Source: Allodiplogaster sudhausi (Eukaryota > Nematoda > Chromadorea > Rhabditida > Diplogasteridae). From it: a stretch of DNA of 64,000 bases. Location: positions 826,501 to 890,500 of the forward strand of contig CALZFC010000030.1 in NCBI GenBank assembly GCA_945643635.1, in the 5' to 3' direction. The notes under the pieces were generated by a model. It saw only the letters and a program-made list of their open reading frames with translations. It did not search any database and was not told the DNA's origin. Below, piece after piece: positions 11,218 to 22,975 of this stretch (positions are counted from its first letter, which is position 1; each line of letters opens with the position of its first letter). A program made the translations under genes and the position numbers.

Positions 11218-11647
11218 ATCTGTCTCTCCCTCTGTGTATTTCTGTCTCTCTTTTTCTCTCCCTCTCTCTCTCCCTCTCTCTCTCCCCCTCTCTCTCTCTC
11301 TGTATCTTTGCCCGCTTGTCTCTGTCTCTCGCTCAGTACCTCTGTCTCTCTGTCTATCTCTCTCTCTCGGCATCTTTGTCTCTCTCTCTCGTTCATACAT
11401 GAAGATGTAACCGTTTTAGTGTCCGCCGTCAAATGGTGTACTCCTGCATAAGTCAGTGGCATGAATTCCTACCCGTAGTTAAATGGATGGAACGGTTTCT
11501 CTCTCTCTCTCTCTTCCCAGCTGGCCTCAACAAGTGTACAGTTGACATGAGCCGTCGTAACTGGTGTCCGGCTTGTCGACTAGCAAAGTGTCTTCGACTT
11601 CAGATGAGACCAGACGGTAACGGAGCAGAGGAGAAGAGAGAGAGAAG

Positions 11648-11678
<31 letters not shown>

Positions 11679-13105
11679 TAGAGAGGAAAGAGAGAGAGGA
11701 AAGAGAAAGAGAGAGAGGAAAGAGACAGAGAGAAATTGAGAGAGAGAGAGAGAAAAGAGAGACAGAGAGACAGAGAGAGAGAGACAGAGAGAGAGCAATG
11801 AGTTAGCCTTCTCAGCTGTGCAGCGAGAGAGAGGACCGAGACAAAAGGAGCAGAATGATTCAGCCGCTGGAAGCAGACAAGGAAATGCTATCGTCACAGG
11901 CAAAGCGACAGGTCAGAGGGAGAGAGAGACCGAGAGAGAGAGAGAGAGACAGGGAGAAAGACAGAGAGAGAGGGAGAGGTATTTCAATCAATGATTCTGT
12001 CAATGATTCTCTATTTCTATCAATGAATCTGTCAATGATTCTCTATTTCTATCAATGAATCTGTCAATGATTCTCTATTTCTATCAATGAATCTGTCAAT
12101 GATTCTCTATGCTCAAGACTGTGTTGGAGATGCGCGGAGCGCGAGTGTGCTGGGAGAACGAGAGTGGCGTCTTCTCTCTGCAAGGATCGTGGCCGAAGTG
12201 GACGCCAATCCAGTCATCGCTCTTCTTCCCGCGCAATTACGGCGAAGAATCCTGACTAAATGCGCGCCTCTCCTGGCTCTTCTCTTTCTCCCGGTAGGCT
12301 TATTGCTAGAGAAACGGTTGCACGCAATAATTAGAGCCAGAAAAGAAGCACGCTGTTTGACAATGAGACATAAAAAAGGAATATCTGTGCCAAATTTGAT
12401 GAAGAAAAAATAATAAAAAATAAAAGAAATTTAGCAAAAAAACAGCAAAAGTTCACGTGTCTATAGACTCATATATGAGCGCTCTATACTATACTATAAA
12501 AGGTAAATGTGAATATATAGTGGAAAGTGAAATCTTCATTGTGAGGCGGACGCGCTTCCATTGTGCCCGGAGGGCGAGGAGCGTCGTCTGTCCGTGGCTC
12601 TCTTGCTCTGCTCACTCGGCGACATCTTCTGCGAGGAACTGGCCTTCGCTGCGCCCCTGCGCACCCTCTACCACGTCTGGCTGCTCAACGCCGCCTCGTC
12701 CCACGAGGTGTTGTCGGGGTCCACTCCTTCTACTTTTTGTCTCCATCTTTTTATGTACATAATTCCAATTCTCGGAGTTAATATTTTTCATAGGTTTTAT
12801 GATGCAAGTGTATGTATGAACATTTTTGGTCTAAAAATTATTATTATTATTATTATTATTAGATCTCCAATTTCAAGACAGAGAGAAGCGAGAGAGAGAA
12901 GAGGGAGAGAAGCGAGAGAGAGAGAGAGAGAGCCTTTCAGAGACTGCTGCGCCTTGTGGCAGCCATCGAGGACATCTCCAGGAACCACGAGTTGAGTTCG
13001 AGACGGCTCAACTCCTTCTTAGAATCGGGAGGATGCGGCATGGCAGCTGACAACATCCTGAGCGAAGCCATTCAACGCTTCTATGGCATCTCACCCACAG
13101 AGTAG
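11018..13105 (+). CDS. NR2E/tailless-like nuclear receptor (5' end missing)
   Basis: Seven exons keep frame: 11018-11138, 11420-11451, 11521-11616, 11816-11911, 12118-12293, 12546-12707 and 12941-13105 (TAG). Exon 1 encodes zinc finger 1 (C-A-V-C-G-D, then H-Y-G, P-box C-D-G-C-S, ending F-F-K-R). Exons 2-3 give [10 protein letters not shown] and finger 2 with C-P-A-C-R-L-A-K-C. Exon 4 continues [10 protein letters not shown], a signature I associate with the NR2E (TLX/PNR/FAX-1) group. Exons 5-7 form a short, diverged ligand-binding domain of about 166 residues without an obvious AF-2 helix. The product should be a nuclear DNA-binding transcription factor. Intron 1 appears to start with GC (AAG|GCTAAC), forced by the conserved F-F-K-R-S join. 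Introns hold long (CT)n and (GA)n arrays. The start codon was not found. Confidence 0.82.
11175..11398. repeat. (CT)n microsatellite in nuclear receptor intron 1
   Basis: A long CT dinucleotide array with interruptions lies between the finger 1 and inter-finger exons. Comparable GA arrays fill the introns at about 11635-11795 and 11918-11978, and a shorter GA tract lies at about 12880-12935. Confidence 0.9.
11985..12112. repeat. Tandem repeat of about 32 bp, about four copies
   Basis: The unit TCAATGAATCTGTCAATGAT followed by TCTCTATTTCTA repeats almost exactly in the intron before the first ligand-binding-domain exon. It ends just before the acceptor at 12117. Confidence 0.85.
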
Positions 13106-13169
13106 ATCAGCAGAGTGCCATTGATGCGCAACACGTATAAAGGTGCAAAAAAGTGATCATCGTATTGCA

Positions 13170-13529
13170 GCTGTACAAGCGGCATCCAAGGGTGAGATGA
13201 GATGAGAGACCCTTGGAAGAACAGAGACGATGAAAGGGACAGCAGTCAGAGAGAGGGAGAGTACAACGAGAGAGTGTGTGAGAGAGAGTGGGAGAGAGAT
13301 AGAAGCGAGAGAGAAAGAAAGAAGCGAGAGAGAGAGAATAGAGAGAGAGGGAGAGAGAGAGAGAAGCGAGAAAGGCAAGGACGGAGTGGTCGAGAAGTAA
13401 ATAGTCGAGCGAAAGGAGCATCCAAGGGCAAGATGAGATGAGAGAAGAAGAGGGACGACGAAAAGGACAGCATTCAGAGAGCTACAACGAGAGAGAGGGA
13501 GAGGGAGAGAGAGACAGAGAGAGAGAAAC

Positions 13530-13591
<62 letters not shown>

Positions 13592-13600
13592 AGCATGGGA
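13170..13600. repeat. Duplicated GA-rich segment, about 240-bp period
   Basis: The block with GGCATCCAAGGGTGAGATGA at about 13185 recurs near 13415, each time followed by a GACAGCA-type block, a TACAACGAGAG block and a long (GA)n tract. This is a local tandem duplication between the nuclear receptor and the next gene. Confidence 0.7.
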
Positions 13601-13729
13601 GAAGCGGGAGAGGGAAGGGCGCTTTGGCCGGCCGAGAAGTGAACAGTCGAGCGAGAGGTGTAGATCACAGAGGGAGGGGGCCGAGCAGGCCCATGCCCGG
13701 TCAGTGGCTGCCCTTGCTCTGCCTGTGCC

Positions 13730-14688
13730 ATGCTGTCTCTTCCTGCCTTCCGTCGTGAGTGGCTGCTGCTGCTCGTGCCTCCCGTGGCTCTCCGTTATCC
13801 TGCCCACCAGCCGCCTCCTCCTCACTCCCGCATCGTCGCCTCCGCTCTTCTCACTCTCTCCGGCTTCTTCTACATCTTCGCCGTCATTCACGCTGCTTGG
13901 TTAGATATTTTATTTACTTACCTAGTCACATACATCATGTGGCGACATTAAAAGTAATCAATGGAACAATGGCGAGTCAGATTATCTTCTTTATCTGATA
14001 AAAATTCACTTCTTTCCGTGCACACTTTTCATCTCTTGTCCTCCGTGTTTCATGACAATAAACAATGAACATATGAGTTCAGGATTCTCTACGGCAAGAA
14101 TCAGCCTTGGCTGGCCGGCATCGTGGACGCGGCGTGGGCGACGTTGAAGGAGACGCGGCCGGTCGCTGCCGTGGTGTCGCTGTACTCGTTCTTCTCTAAC
14201 TTCGACTTGGAGATAGAGAGGCAGAACCTGGCTGTCTTCGCTGACAAGAGCGGCATTAAAATGGACATCCCGGCCCTGCCCGACTGCCTAGTAGGTGCTG
14301 CCGACCACTTCAATCGAATGGTTAAGGGTGCCCTCTCACTGCTCGATTCAGCCGTGGAGTCGACTGGAAAGGTTTGTTCTATCTCTTTAGTTTCTGTCTC
14401 ACTTCCTATAGGCTTTCGCTCTGTCCTCTCTCTCTCTCTCTCTCTCTCCGTCTCTCTCTCTCCGTCTCTCTCTCTCTATCTCCGTCACTCTCTCTCTTCA
14501 CTTTTTGTTTATCGGAAATGATCTACTTTAGTTGCTTCACTGGATCGTCGGACTCGAGCTGCCGCCCTCGATGGAGGAGGAGGACGTGAGAGGAGAGGAC
14601 TCGCTCAGCGATGGGTCCTCCACCCAACAGCCACCTCCCGTGCCCGAGTACGTCGGAGACAACGATGAGGTTGGCCTTCATTCTTTCT

Positions 14689-14721
<33 letters not shown>

Positions 14722-14980
14722 CATCACCCCCTTTATTTCTCTCTCACCTTTCTCTCTCTCTCTCACCCTTCATCTCTCTCACTCTCACCCTTCATCACTC
14801 TCACTCTCACCCTTCATCACTCTCACTCTCGTCATCTCTCATTTTCACCCCCCCCCCTTTTATTTCTCTCTCACTCTCATCTCGCGCTCTCACCCCTCGC
14901 CCTTTCTTTCTCTCTCACTGTCGTGGTCCCTCTCGCTCTGACCCCTTGTTTGTCTCTCCCTGTCACCCTCTTTCTTTCTT

Positions 14981-15026
<46 letters not shown>

Positions 15027-15498
15027 CTCTCCCTCTCTCTCTCTCTCTCTCTGTATTTCTCTGTCTCTCTCTCTTTCTCTCTCTTTATCACCTTTCTCTC
15101 TCTCTCTCTGTCTCTGTCTCTTTCGTCATCTTTCGCTTGTCTCTTTCTTCACTGTTTCTTGTCTTCACTGTTTCTTTTGAGCCTCCCTAACTTCTTCATC
15201 TCCATAGCAGTAACACTCAACTATTCGAATAGGTTGAAAGGCTGATGTCTTTCTTAATGAAATCTATTTTGCATTCTAGGTTCTGCGAACCCTGAGCGCG
15301 GCTGCGCGGAAGATCGAACGGGAGCAAGAGGAGCAGAAGGAAGGAGAGGAGAGAGAGGCTGCTGCGGCCGACGAGGACGAGGAAGTGCAGACAATGAGCG
15401 AGAGCGAGCTCAGCCTTCCCAACAGCTTCCATGGAGATGGAGATGAAGGTGACGTCGACGGCGTTGACGTTGAAGTCGACGAAGAAGAAGAAGAATGA
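13730..15498 (+). CDS. Unrecognised single-pass membrane protein with acidic C-terminus
   Basis: Four exons join in consistent phase: 13730-13899, 14083-14371, 14532-14669 and 15280-15498 (TGA), giving 271 residues. Residues about 10-20 are Leu/Val-rich, and about 38-58 form a clear hydrophobic helix (I-V-A-S-A-L-L-T-L-S-G-F-F). A conserved-looking region follows with W-I-L-Y-G-K-N-Q-P-W-L-A-G and S-L-Y-S-F-F-S-N-F-D. The C-terminal third is charged: a basic/Glu helix, Ser-rich acidic stretches and a final run of Asp and Glu. I do not recognise the family. A membrane anchor with a cytosolic or lumenal acidic tail is visible; no function is proposed. The ATG at 13730 was chosen because the frame runs straight into the hydrophobic segment. 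Introns 2 and 3 hold large (CT)n arrays (14427-14500 and 14690-15130). Confidence 0.7.
14690..15135. repeat. (CT)n/(CTCA)n array in intron 3 of the membrane protein gene
   Basis: About 440 bases of CT and CACTCT units. The long Ser/Leu/Phe open frames over it are repeat translations, not genes. Confidence 0.9.
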
Positions 15499-16579
15499 CA
15501 TGACCTACATAATCTAATACCTCCTTCTCTCACCTCAACCACTCTTCCTCGATCGATCTCTCACCACCTCCACTCATAACTGCTTGTTTATGCCAACAGA
15601 TATTGTGAATGTTGTATGTTACTACTCGTTTTAAAGATCTTGCTCATTTCTGTAATATATCACGGTGTTCTTAAGGTCATATAAAGTTGTTCGTTCGTTC
15701 ATTCGGAGAATTCAACAAGCTAGCGATTCAAATCGATTTTCAGTGCACGAATATACGGGGAGAGCAGGTTGTTTTCCATGAACACTATAAAGAGCACGGA
15801 GACTTGTTACGTGCCCCCTCTCCATGTTTCTCGTCCCCTATTTCTCTTCATCCTAACCTGATAAACGCTAGCTGAAGTGTTCATTGGTGTTAACCGTCAA
15901 GGGGAAGATCCGGGGTCACACTGTATGTATGTATGTAAAATAGATATGCATGTACATACATCGCACTGCCTCGCCTCGTTCTTTAGCTTCGCCCCATCCC
16001 TCCGTTTCGTTCTATAGATCCGTCTCGTCCCAACTCTCTTTTCTGCAACTTATTTCCCTTATCGACTATCGGATCTTTCAATATTATACCCATTTTCGCG
16101 TTTTTTTTACAGAGAAAAAGTCACCCTTTCACATACCGCGAGTAAAGTATTCCTTTTTGAATTCCACATTTCCCATACCACAAATAATCAAGCCTGCTTT
16201 CAGATGAGCAAGTGCAAGAATTAACATCAACATTTATTCTCGGTTAAAAGCCACGAAAAGAAAATATCGATGATTGAAGACGGGGGCAAGAAGAGAATGA
16301 AGGGAGTGAAGTCCCGAAAAAAGAGGAGAAAGCGAAGAGAAGAAGACGCGGGATCTCACTCCTCGAAGGAAAGAGTCGGCAGTCGGTGGGCGCGCTCGGA
16401 GCGGCGACTTTTGCCACTTGCGTAACGCGCATGACGACGCGCCTCCTGCGAGCCAATATTTAGTATCGATTTATTGATTTTCTTTTTCGATTTTATGATA
16501 TTCGTATAACCACGCCTAGATACAATAAATTATCACTCGAAAATATAGTAATATAGGCTTGCAAATTTGCATATCTCAA
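15499..16579. other. Intergenic, no gene supported
   Basis: The 3' side of the membrane protein gene, with TATGTATGTATG runs near 15925 and a GA-rich stretch near 16255-16380. No exon with good boundaries is visible. Confidence 0.4.
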
Positions 16580-17355
16580 TTATTTACAGTTCGACTTCGC
16601 CTTGCGCACCTTGAGACGATAGCTCCAGTAAGCGTCGGAACGAATGAGTTCGCTGTACTCGTCGATCGGACGACCACTCGCGTCCCAGTAGACGGAGCAG
16701 ACTGACGACTCTGCAAAGAAGAGAGAAGACTCATTTGCATCTCTCATCTGTCAAGATTATTGCAAATCAGTTAATTATCATTCACTGACCATGAGCCACT
16801 TTTATTTTATCATCCAACATTGGCAATTCGACTAGACGATGAAGGGGTATCAAAAGAACTCGACGAGGGATAGGCAGAGGATTTTTTTCTTTCCCGCCCA
16901 CTTGGATTCAAATGATTGCTCTGCTTGCTGCCCGAGTCTTCGTATGCGCTGCTCGCCTTCGTCGGCATGTCGGCCAGTCTCTGAAGAAGTGAGGTCCCAT
17001 TTTTTATTAACTGTAAAATAATTTGTGTATTTAATTTAATCATTTAAAAAAAACAACCTTCGTGCTCGGCTGGTTTTCGCAGTCATCCCAAGCGACAGAG
17101 TCGCCCTCTTAAAAAAAAGAAAATAATAATTTTTTTATTTAGAGACGTTTTCAAGCTTGAGATTTTGTGGTGAGCTTACAATTAAGAAACAAATTGTATG
17201 ATAATTTTCGTTAAATACAAAGCGATGACAACCGCCGCGAGTGCCGCTGCGGCGCTTGTAGCAGACAGAAGAAGAGAGCGGGTGGACGAGGGCTTCCTTG
17301 GACTGAGAGAGCTCCATCGAGAGGGGGACCGAAGAAGACTTCTTCGGACTCTCAT
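16580..17355 (-). CDS. Unrecognised small multi-exon protein
   Basis: The last exon (16710-16580, TAA) reads well, with S-V-C-S-V-Y-W-D-A-S-G-R-P-I-D-E-Y-S-E-L then a basic end. A possible first exon runs from an ATG at 17355 to a GT donor after 17219. It encodes a Ser/Arg-rich basic stretch and then an Ala/Val-rich hydrophobic segment (A-A-A-L-A-A-V-V-I-A-L), compatible with a mitochondrial or signal-anchor N-terminus. Candidate middle exons lie near 17110-17058 and 16985-16860, but their acceptors and phases could not be settled. I see a real gene with unresolved structure and no recognised family. Confidence 0.4.
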
Positions 17356-18115
17356 AGACCACGAAAGGAACGGACGAAGGCATGGGAGGAGAACAGAGAA
17401 AGAGAGTCAGGAAAGAGCCGACCGTTCACCAATCGGATGGAGACGAGAAGTGACAAGTGCTTTCCTTGTTTAAATATGTCTTGAATGAACTAATTGGCAT
17501 CCTTTTTTTCAATTTCAGATATAGTAGCTATGCACAAGAGATGGAAAGGTAAGTAAGTACTTTTCCGTTTGGCTAGCTTTCATGACAAGAAGAAAGTTCA
17601 TTGACTTTTTAATGTTTTTATAAAAGCATTTATGAATAATATAGGGGAGGAATTTCGAAGATTCTTCGCATGCCGGGATCTGACGAAATAACCGCGGACA
17701 AATAGAAGGCATATTGAAATTAAAAAGTGGAAATTTTTTTTTTAGATTTTGGCAGAGGCTACTTTACCATAATCGAGTGCTTTTTTCAAACAACATGATA
17801 ATATGCATTTTAAGCAGAAGAGAAAAGAGAGGAAACCGAAGATGCATTAGTAATGCTTCTCTCATCCAGATTGTCAATTCGAACAGTAACCAGATAAAGA
17901 TGGTTTCGAATACTAGAAAATACTGTGGTATTACTTTGTTAATTTTAGTATCTCGTTTTCTTTTGTCCGTATTTCTTTTTTTTAACTTTTCATATTCAAT
18001 TATGTCATGAACTGTAAATGCACAAATCGGGCTCATCCTTTATTTCAATTAGAAGGGGGGAATGATGGATGGCCTCGTCCTTTCTTCTTCTTCTTCCTTT
18101 CTTCTCCCTTCCTTC
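17356..18115. other. Intergenic, no gene supported
   Basis: A/T-rich spacer between two minus-strand genes. It probably includes the 3' UTR of arginine kinase on the right and the promoter of the small gene on the left. Confidence 0.4.
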
Positions 18116-19851
18116 TCACTTCTCCGCCTGCTCCAGCTCGATGAGTTTCTTGACTCCTTCGTACATCTGCTTGACTGCCTCGTACTCCGACAGGCCGAGG
18201 CGCGCCTGAATTGAATCCTTCATTTAGTACCAACTAGTTACAAAACTAATCAGATTTAAAAGATTCTCCAACCTTGTTGGAGATGTCGAAGACGCCTCCC
18301 TCCGACTCGGAGTGCTCGCCGTGGATGCCGCGGACCTGGAGCTTCAGCCCGTTCGTGATGTCCTGAAATCAATCAATATTTTGGTTACTATTTCTTAAGT
18401 ATGAAATAGGTAAAGAAGGAGAAACAGACGAGGAAGTCCTTGTGAGCGGCGAGCTTGCGCAGCTTGATGTGGACGGAGGCGCGGACGGTCGAGCCGAGAT
18501 TCGTGGGGCAGAAGGTCAGCCAGCCGAGGCGATCGTCGCGCGAGAATTTGACCTTCGCCTCGATCGACTGGAAATGACAGTAAATTACAATATCTGGTAA
18601 TGAATAAATATGCATTTCCTTAATCTATTAATACCTTGACTCCACGGATGAGTCGGTCGAGGATCTGGCCGACATCTGAGCCCTGCTCCATGGAGATGAT
18701 CCGGATGTGGTCCTCATAGGTTCACCCACACCAGGAAAGTCTTGTTGTCGTTGTGGAAGATCCCGCGTCCCTTAATATCTTTTTTATGATCAATTGTATG
18801 AAAGTTATCGTCTTTTGGATCCCACGATGATAACAATATCAAAATTCGATTGGCTTTTGCAAGCCAATGAAAAGAGCCTCGCCTTGGGCCAGAAGCGGCA
18901 GGCGTTAGCCTCCTGGAGATGGCGGTCGCCCTCCTTGAAGAGGAAGTGATCGGCGATCAGCTTCATCTGGTCCTCCTTCGTCATGCCGTCAAGGCTGTAG
19001 AACTTGCCCTGAGAGATTCAGAATACATCGATGGCAGCCGAATTGAGATCCGACCTTGAGCTCGTTGTCGGAGATGCCGTCGAAGGCCTCCTTGAGTTTC
19101 TTCTCGAGCGACAGGTAGTGCGGCTGCTGGAGCATCGGGTTGAAGGGGTAGCCGAGGACGGAGCGGCCGCAGCGGATGCGGGTCGACACGATGAATTTGC
19201 CCTCGGGGTCGAGGGGCGGAAACTCCTGGGGATGAGTGAGCACTCAGTGAGAATGGAGGGGACACTCACCCCAGTCTTGCCCTCGCCCAGGTCCATGGCC
19301 GGCTGCTTCTGGTCGGGCTTGAATCCGTGGTAGTCCTCAATGATCTTGTCCAGGAACGGAGCGAAGAGCTTGTAGGACTCGGCGTCCGGCGCATAGACTC
19401 CGACGCCCGCGTCCAGGTTCGCCACTCCTCAAATGGAAAAGGGCAAGTAACTCCTCTTAAGTTCAATATTTCCGACTTAATCCTAATTTTCACTTTGCTG
19501 CCGCAACATCATTGGAAGCGGTCGACTTGTGAGAAAATATGCAAAGATTCACCAGACTGGATGACGTCGAGGAGCGAAGCTCCCAGTTTGGTCTTCTTCT
19601 TCTTCAGCTGATCCACCAGCTCCTAAATCATCATGTTAATGAATTTAAAGATTAGAAATTTTTTTGTGATTAGGTATCAGTTTTTTCGGTGTCTAGCTTA
19701 AAATAAATTCATCTCATTTGATTGTGATCCATCTTCTTATCCAATTTCCTCTGACCTTCGTGAGGTGTTTCTTGAGCAGCGACTTGGAGTCCGCCTGCGC
19801 CAGCTTGGCGAAGGCCTCGTCGATCTTTGCGATTGTTGCAGCGTCAGCCAT
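18116..19851 (-). CDS. Arginine kinase
   Basis: ATP:guanidino phosphotransferase, a cytosolic enzyme that reversibly phosphorylates L-arginine to buffer ATP. Nine exons: 19851-19756, 19622-19553, 19427-19270, 19225-19055, 19008-18883, 18770-18635, 18567-18430, 18362-18273 and 18205-18116. They total about 357 residues, the usual length. Visible landmarks: N-terminal helix domain with the G-V-G-V-Y-A-P-D-A substrate loop; [25 protein letters not shown]; the reactive Cys in L-T-F-C-P-T-N-L-G; and [16 protein letters not shown] with the catalytic Glu. Two oddities. Exon 5 ends AAG|GCGAGG, a GC donor forced by the conserved W-P-K|G-R-G-I-F join. Exon 6 is 136 bases, one more than a whole codon number, with CTATGAG where the family has the two Glu codons of N-E-E-D-H (about 18713-18720). 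That is either a sequencing error or a disabling frameshift. Everything else is intact. Confidence 0.93.
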
Positions 19852-20410
19852 CTTTTCGATTTCTGCAGCAATAGAGATGTAATTTAAGCATTACAAGAAG
19901 GGTAGATATTCGTGGTTAATTTAGAAGAATGAAAAGGGTAGTGATATCGGAAGCGTTCTAGGCTTGTCGGTGTAGTTATACAATAATAGGAATGTGGAGC
20001 CCTCAGTCAGGAATAAAAGAGTGGAAGAATGAGTGAAGGGAGGAGGAAGAGAAGAGTCGACAAACAGAGCTTGAAGAAGAACGATGCCGAAGGGAAGAAG
20101 AGAGAATGACTTTTCAGCTGGCTCGGACCACTTTTATAACTTTTGTTTTCCTTATTAACATATGCACTTGTTAGTACAACTTCTCGGCAAGCATGCAATA
20201 TTGTCCGAAAAGTTCTTTGGGGAATAATTTTAATGACAATTTTCACGCACAATGAAATACAAATTCAACGAGAGCCATGATTCATGAGAATCGGCTAATT
20301 AGCATATTCTGAAGATTTCCATGAGTCTTAGCTACATTGCTTATTGTTATTTATGATTATGTCATTAGATTTTTTTTATAAATATTAACATCAAGATTTG
20401 GAATGAACTC
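19852..20410. other. Arginine kinase 5' flank, no other gene supported
   Basis: The sequence just right of the start should contain the promoter and 5' UTR. No distinctive promoter motif could be assigned. Short frames are unsupported. Confidence 0.4.
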
Positions 20411-20412
20411 AT

Positions 20413-20510
20413 CATGAGAACAAGGAACTCCTAGGGCGTTGCATCTTTCGCTTTCGGCTGGTTGTTGGCCGTGTTCGCTCAAGTCTTTGGACAGCTAATG
20501 GCAAGGACTG
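20413..20510 (+). other. Possible membrane-helix exon
   Basis: After an acceptor-like CTAG, one frame encodes a hydrophobic stretch G-V-A-S-F-A-F-G-W-L-L-A-V-F-A-Q-V-F-G-Q. It resembles a transmembrane helix, but no partner exon could be linked with confidence. The following GA array (20512-20765) and a possible exon near 20798 do not give a recognisable protein. Confidence 0.25.
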
Positions 20511-20511
20511 G

Positions 20512-20515
20512 AGAG

Positions 20516-20547
<32 letters not shown>

Positions 20548-20723
20548 GGAAGAGAGAGAGAGAGAGAGGAGAGAGGGAAGAGAGAGGAGAGAGAGGGAAG
20601 AGAGAGAGAGAGAGAGAAACAGGGAAGAGAGAGAGAGAGAGAGGAGAGAGGGAAGAGAGAGAGAGAGAGGAGAGATAGGGAAGAGAGAGTGAGAGAAACA
20701 GGGAGGAGAGAGAGAGGAGAGAG

Positions 20724-20763
<40 letters not shown>

Positions 20764-20765
20764 AG
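20512..20765. repeat. (GA)n microsatellite
   Basis: About 250 bases of GA with GGAAGA interruptions. A similar GA array with GGGAGAGA units lies at about 21228-21325. Confidence 0.9.
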
Positions 20766-21625
20766 TGACAGTGCCACTCTGCTCCTACTGTGTCTCACAG
20801 TTGGTCGCCGATGGAAGATTGGCCGGTGCACTCTGCTGGAAGGTGTAGCCATCAAGACATTTTATGTTCTCATTTTTAGATTAAAATTTGTTTACTGCAG
20901 AAGGCTTCAGGAAACAAAACATCCTTGAATTTGAATCAGAAATACTGTCACATTATTGCTGTTATGTGAGATATACATATTTGCTTAATCTTCTAGTTTT
21001 ATTCATCCAAAGATTCCAAATTCAACTGCATGAGACCACCTGAAGTTTCAAACAATAACTAAATAGTAACTAATTATTTTAAAGCATAGGAAAAAATATA
21101 AAATTGATGAAAATGTATGGAACATCTTCCCATCCACTTTCATCAATTCATTGCACTGACCAATTGTGTAGTTGATCGAGATAAAGGGAAGTTAAAGGGA
21201 TGCGCCAGACGGACCCGGCCAAAACGGTGAGAAAGGGAGGGAGGGCGAGAGATAGAGAGAGAGAGTGGGAGAGAGAGGGAGAGAGAGAGTGGGAGAGAGA
21301 GGGAGAGAGAGAGGGAGAGAGGGAAGTGGAAAGGGAGCAGACTGAGTGAATGCGGTAAATGGAGTAGCAGTGAAGGAGACAGGGTCAGACTGCAAGAAAG
21401 GGACCACAAAGCACTCGTTCTGTGTAGATGTAGAAGTTTTTTTTATAGCTATTCGAAATATATCCTTTTTAGTGAAGTAAGGCTGGATAGCATAGAAAAG
21501 GAAGGACGTATCTAATTGTGGGTGGGCTGATAAAAGAGAAGATTGAGTCGCCCTTGCACCCATCCCGCGAGGAAGACGGGCAGAGAATCCACGTCGGGGC
21601 CCACGCCAACCTGGTCTCACACGGA

Positions 21626-22975
21626 AAACAACATTAAAAATGTAAATGTGTATTCTATTTTGTTGAGCAAGTCGATTTGTATCAGGTAGTAATTTTCAAA
21701 TTCGCTCAAATTTTTCGAGGACAGGTCATATGTAATAGGCCCCTGCTCGATTCTTATTTACATGCTGTCTTTGGAACCCGGGAGCTAAGCTCCTTTAAAG
21801 CCCGTATTTTGCTGATATTATTTGATTTTTATGTCTACATGCTTTATTAACGATCCGGGGAACTTTAGACCAAAGCTCCTTTTTAAGCCCGTATCTTCCT
21901 GATACTTTGACGAGTTCAAGGTAGCCACGCGATGATTAAGAGAGCCTCTCTCCAAGGGTCAAGGTCTATCCGCCCCGGGGACCGATGTTCAATTTTCACT
22001 TCCAGAACTCAATCAGTGATACAAAGAAGCATCTAAGGAAACATAGGCGGTAAAAAACTTTTTTTGAAATTTTTTTGTCCTGGCCACGAACCAAAATAGA
22101 TCAAAAATTAAAAACTCTGTATGTTGCTTAATTTACAACATTTTGCAGTTTTCTTTTTTTCTTCTTATTCCTCATTTGAAATTGCACAAAAATGGTCTAG
22201 ATAATGATTCCTCAAAAGTTTCATTTTAATATCCTTTTTTCGGATAAAATGTTTTAGGACTAAAAAAAATTCGATATTTTGGACATTTTTCATTTTTGCC
22301 GGTCCATTTTCAGAGAAGTCATTTCATAGTATGAAAGTAGAGGCCAATTACATTATATATGTTTCTATTTCTACTGAAAGGATTTGAGGACACTGTTTTT
22401 GGGTATCAATTTTTGAATTCTGTTTGCTACGCCCCTGACCGATTGAATGGGCACAAGGATGCTAAAGTGGGACTGGCCATTTTAGAAATGATATCTGAAT
22501 AAATAATTTTCATACCTTTGTGGACATTATCGTCAGATTCTTCTCCATTAGAATGTTTCGCAACATCCTTTAATTAATCAGACTATGATAAACAGACTCA
22601 CACTTTCAATGTACATATGTAGATACATATGTATATGTATGTACTTGAATTGAACCAGTCAACATTTTCTTATAAGCCCATCTACGGCTTTGGCATCTCT
22701 GAGACGTCTGATCACATTTATTAGAAGTTTTCTTTTTAAAGAAGCCTTTCTTACGAGGTCTTCAGCACTAAACTTGGTGCAAAATAATGGAAGGACGTCA
22801 TTGGTCATTTATTACATAGAAACTTAATGGACGGATTGAGAGAATACAAAAGGGAGAGAGGAGAAAACTGAAGGAGACGCAAAGAAGGAATCACTAACGG
22901 CGGAAAGAAAGAAGAGAGAGAGCGCTTGGAGAATAAGATACGGTGCGATATATATATATTGCAAAATGACGTCAT
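21626..22975. other. Intergenic with a small internal duplication, no gene supported
   Basis: Within this A/T-rich stretch, AGCTCCTTTAAAGCCCGTAT near 21788 recurs about 80 bases later as AGCTCCTTTTTAAGCCCGTAT, each followed by a related T-C-C-T/TGATA block. No open frame is convincing. Confidence 0.4.

Noticed and set aside
13157..13891. 244-residue minus-strand open frame
   Set aside because: It is mostly Ser/Leu from (GA)n read in reverse and overlaps the first exon of the membrane protein on the other strand.
14532..15245. 237-residue plus-strand open frame
   Set aside because: Only its first part is a real exon (in another frame at the start). The remainder is a (CT)n intron translation.
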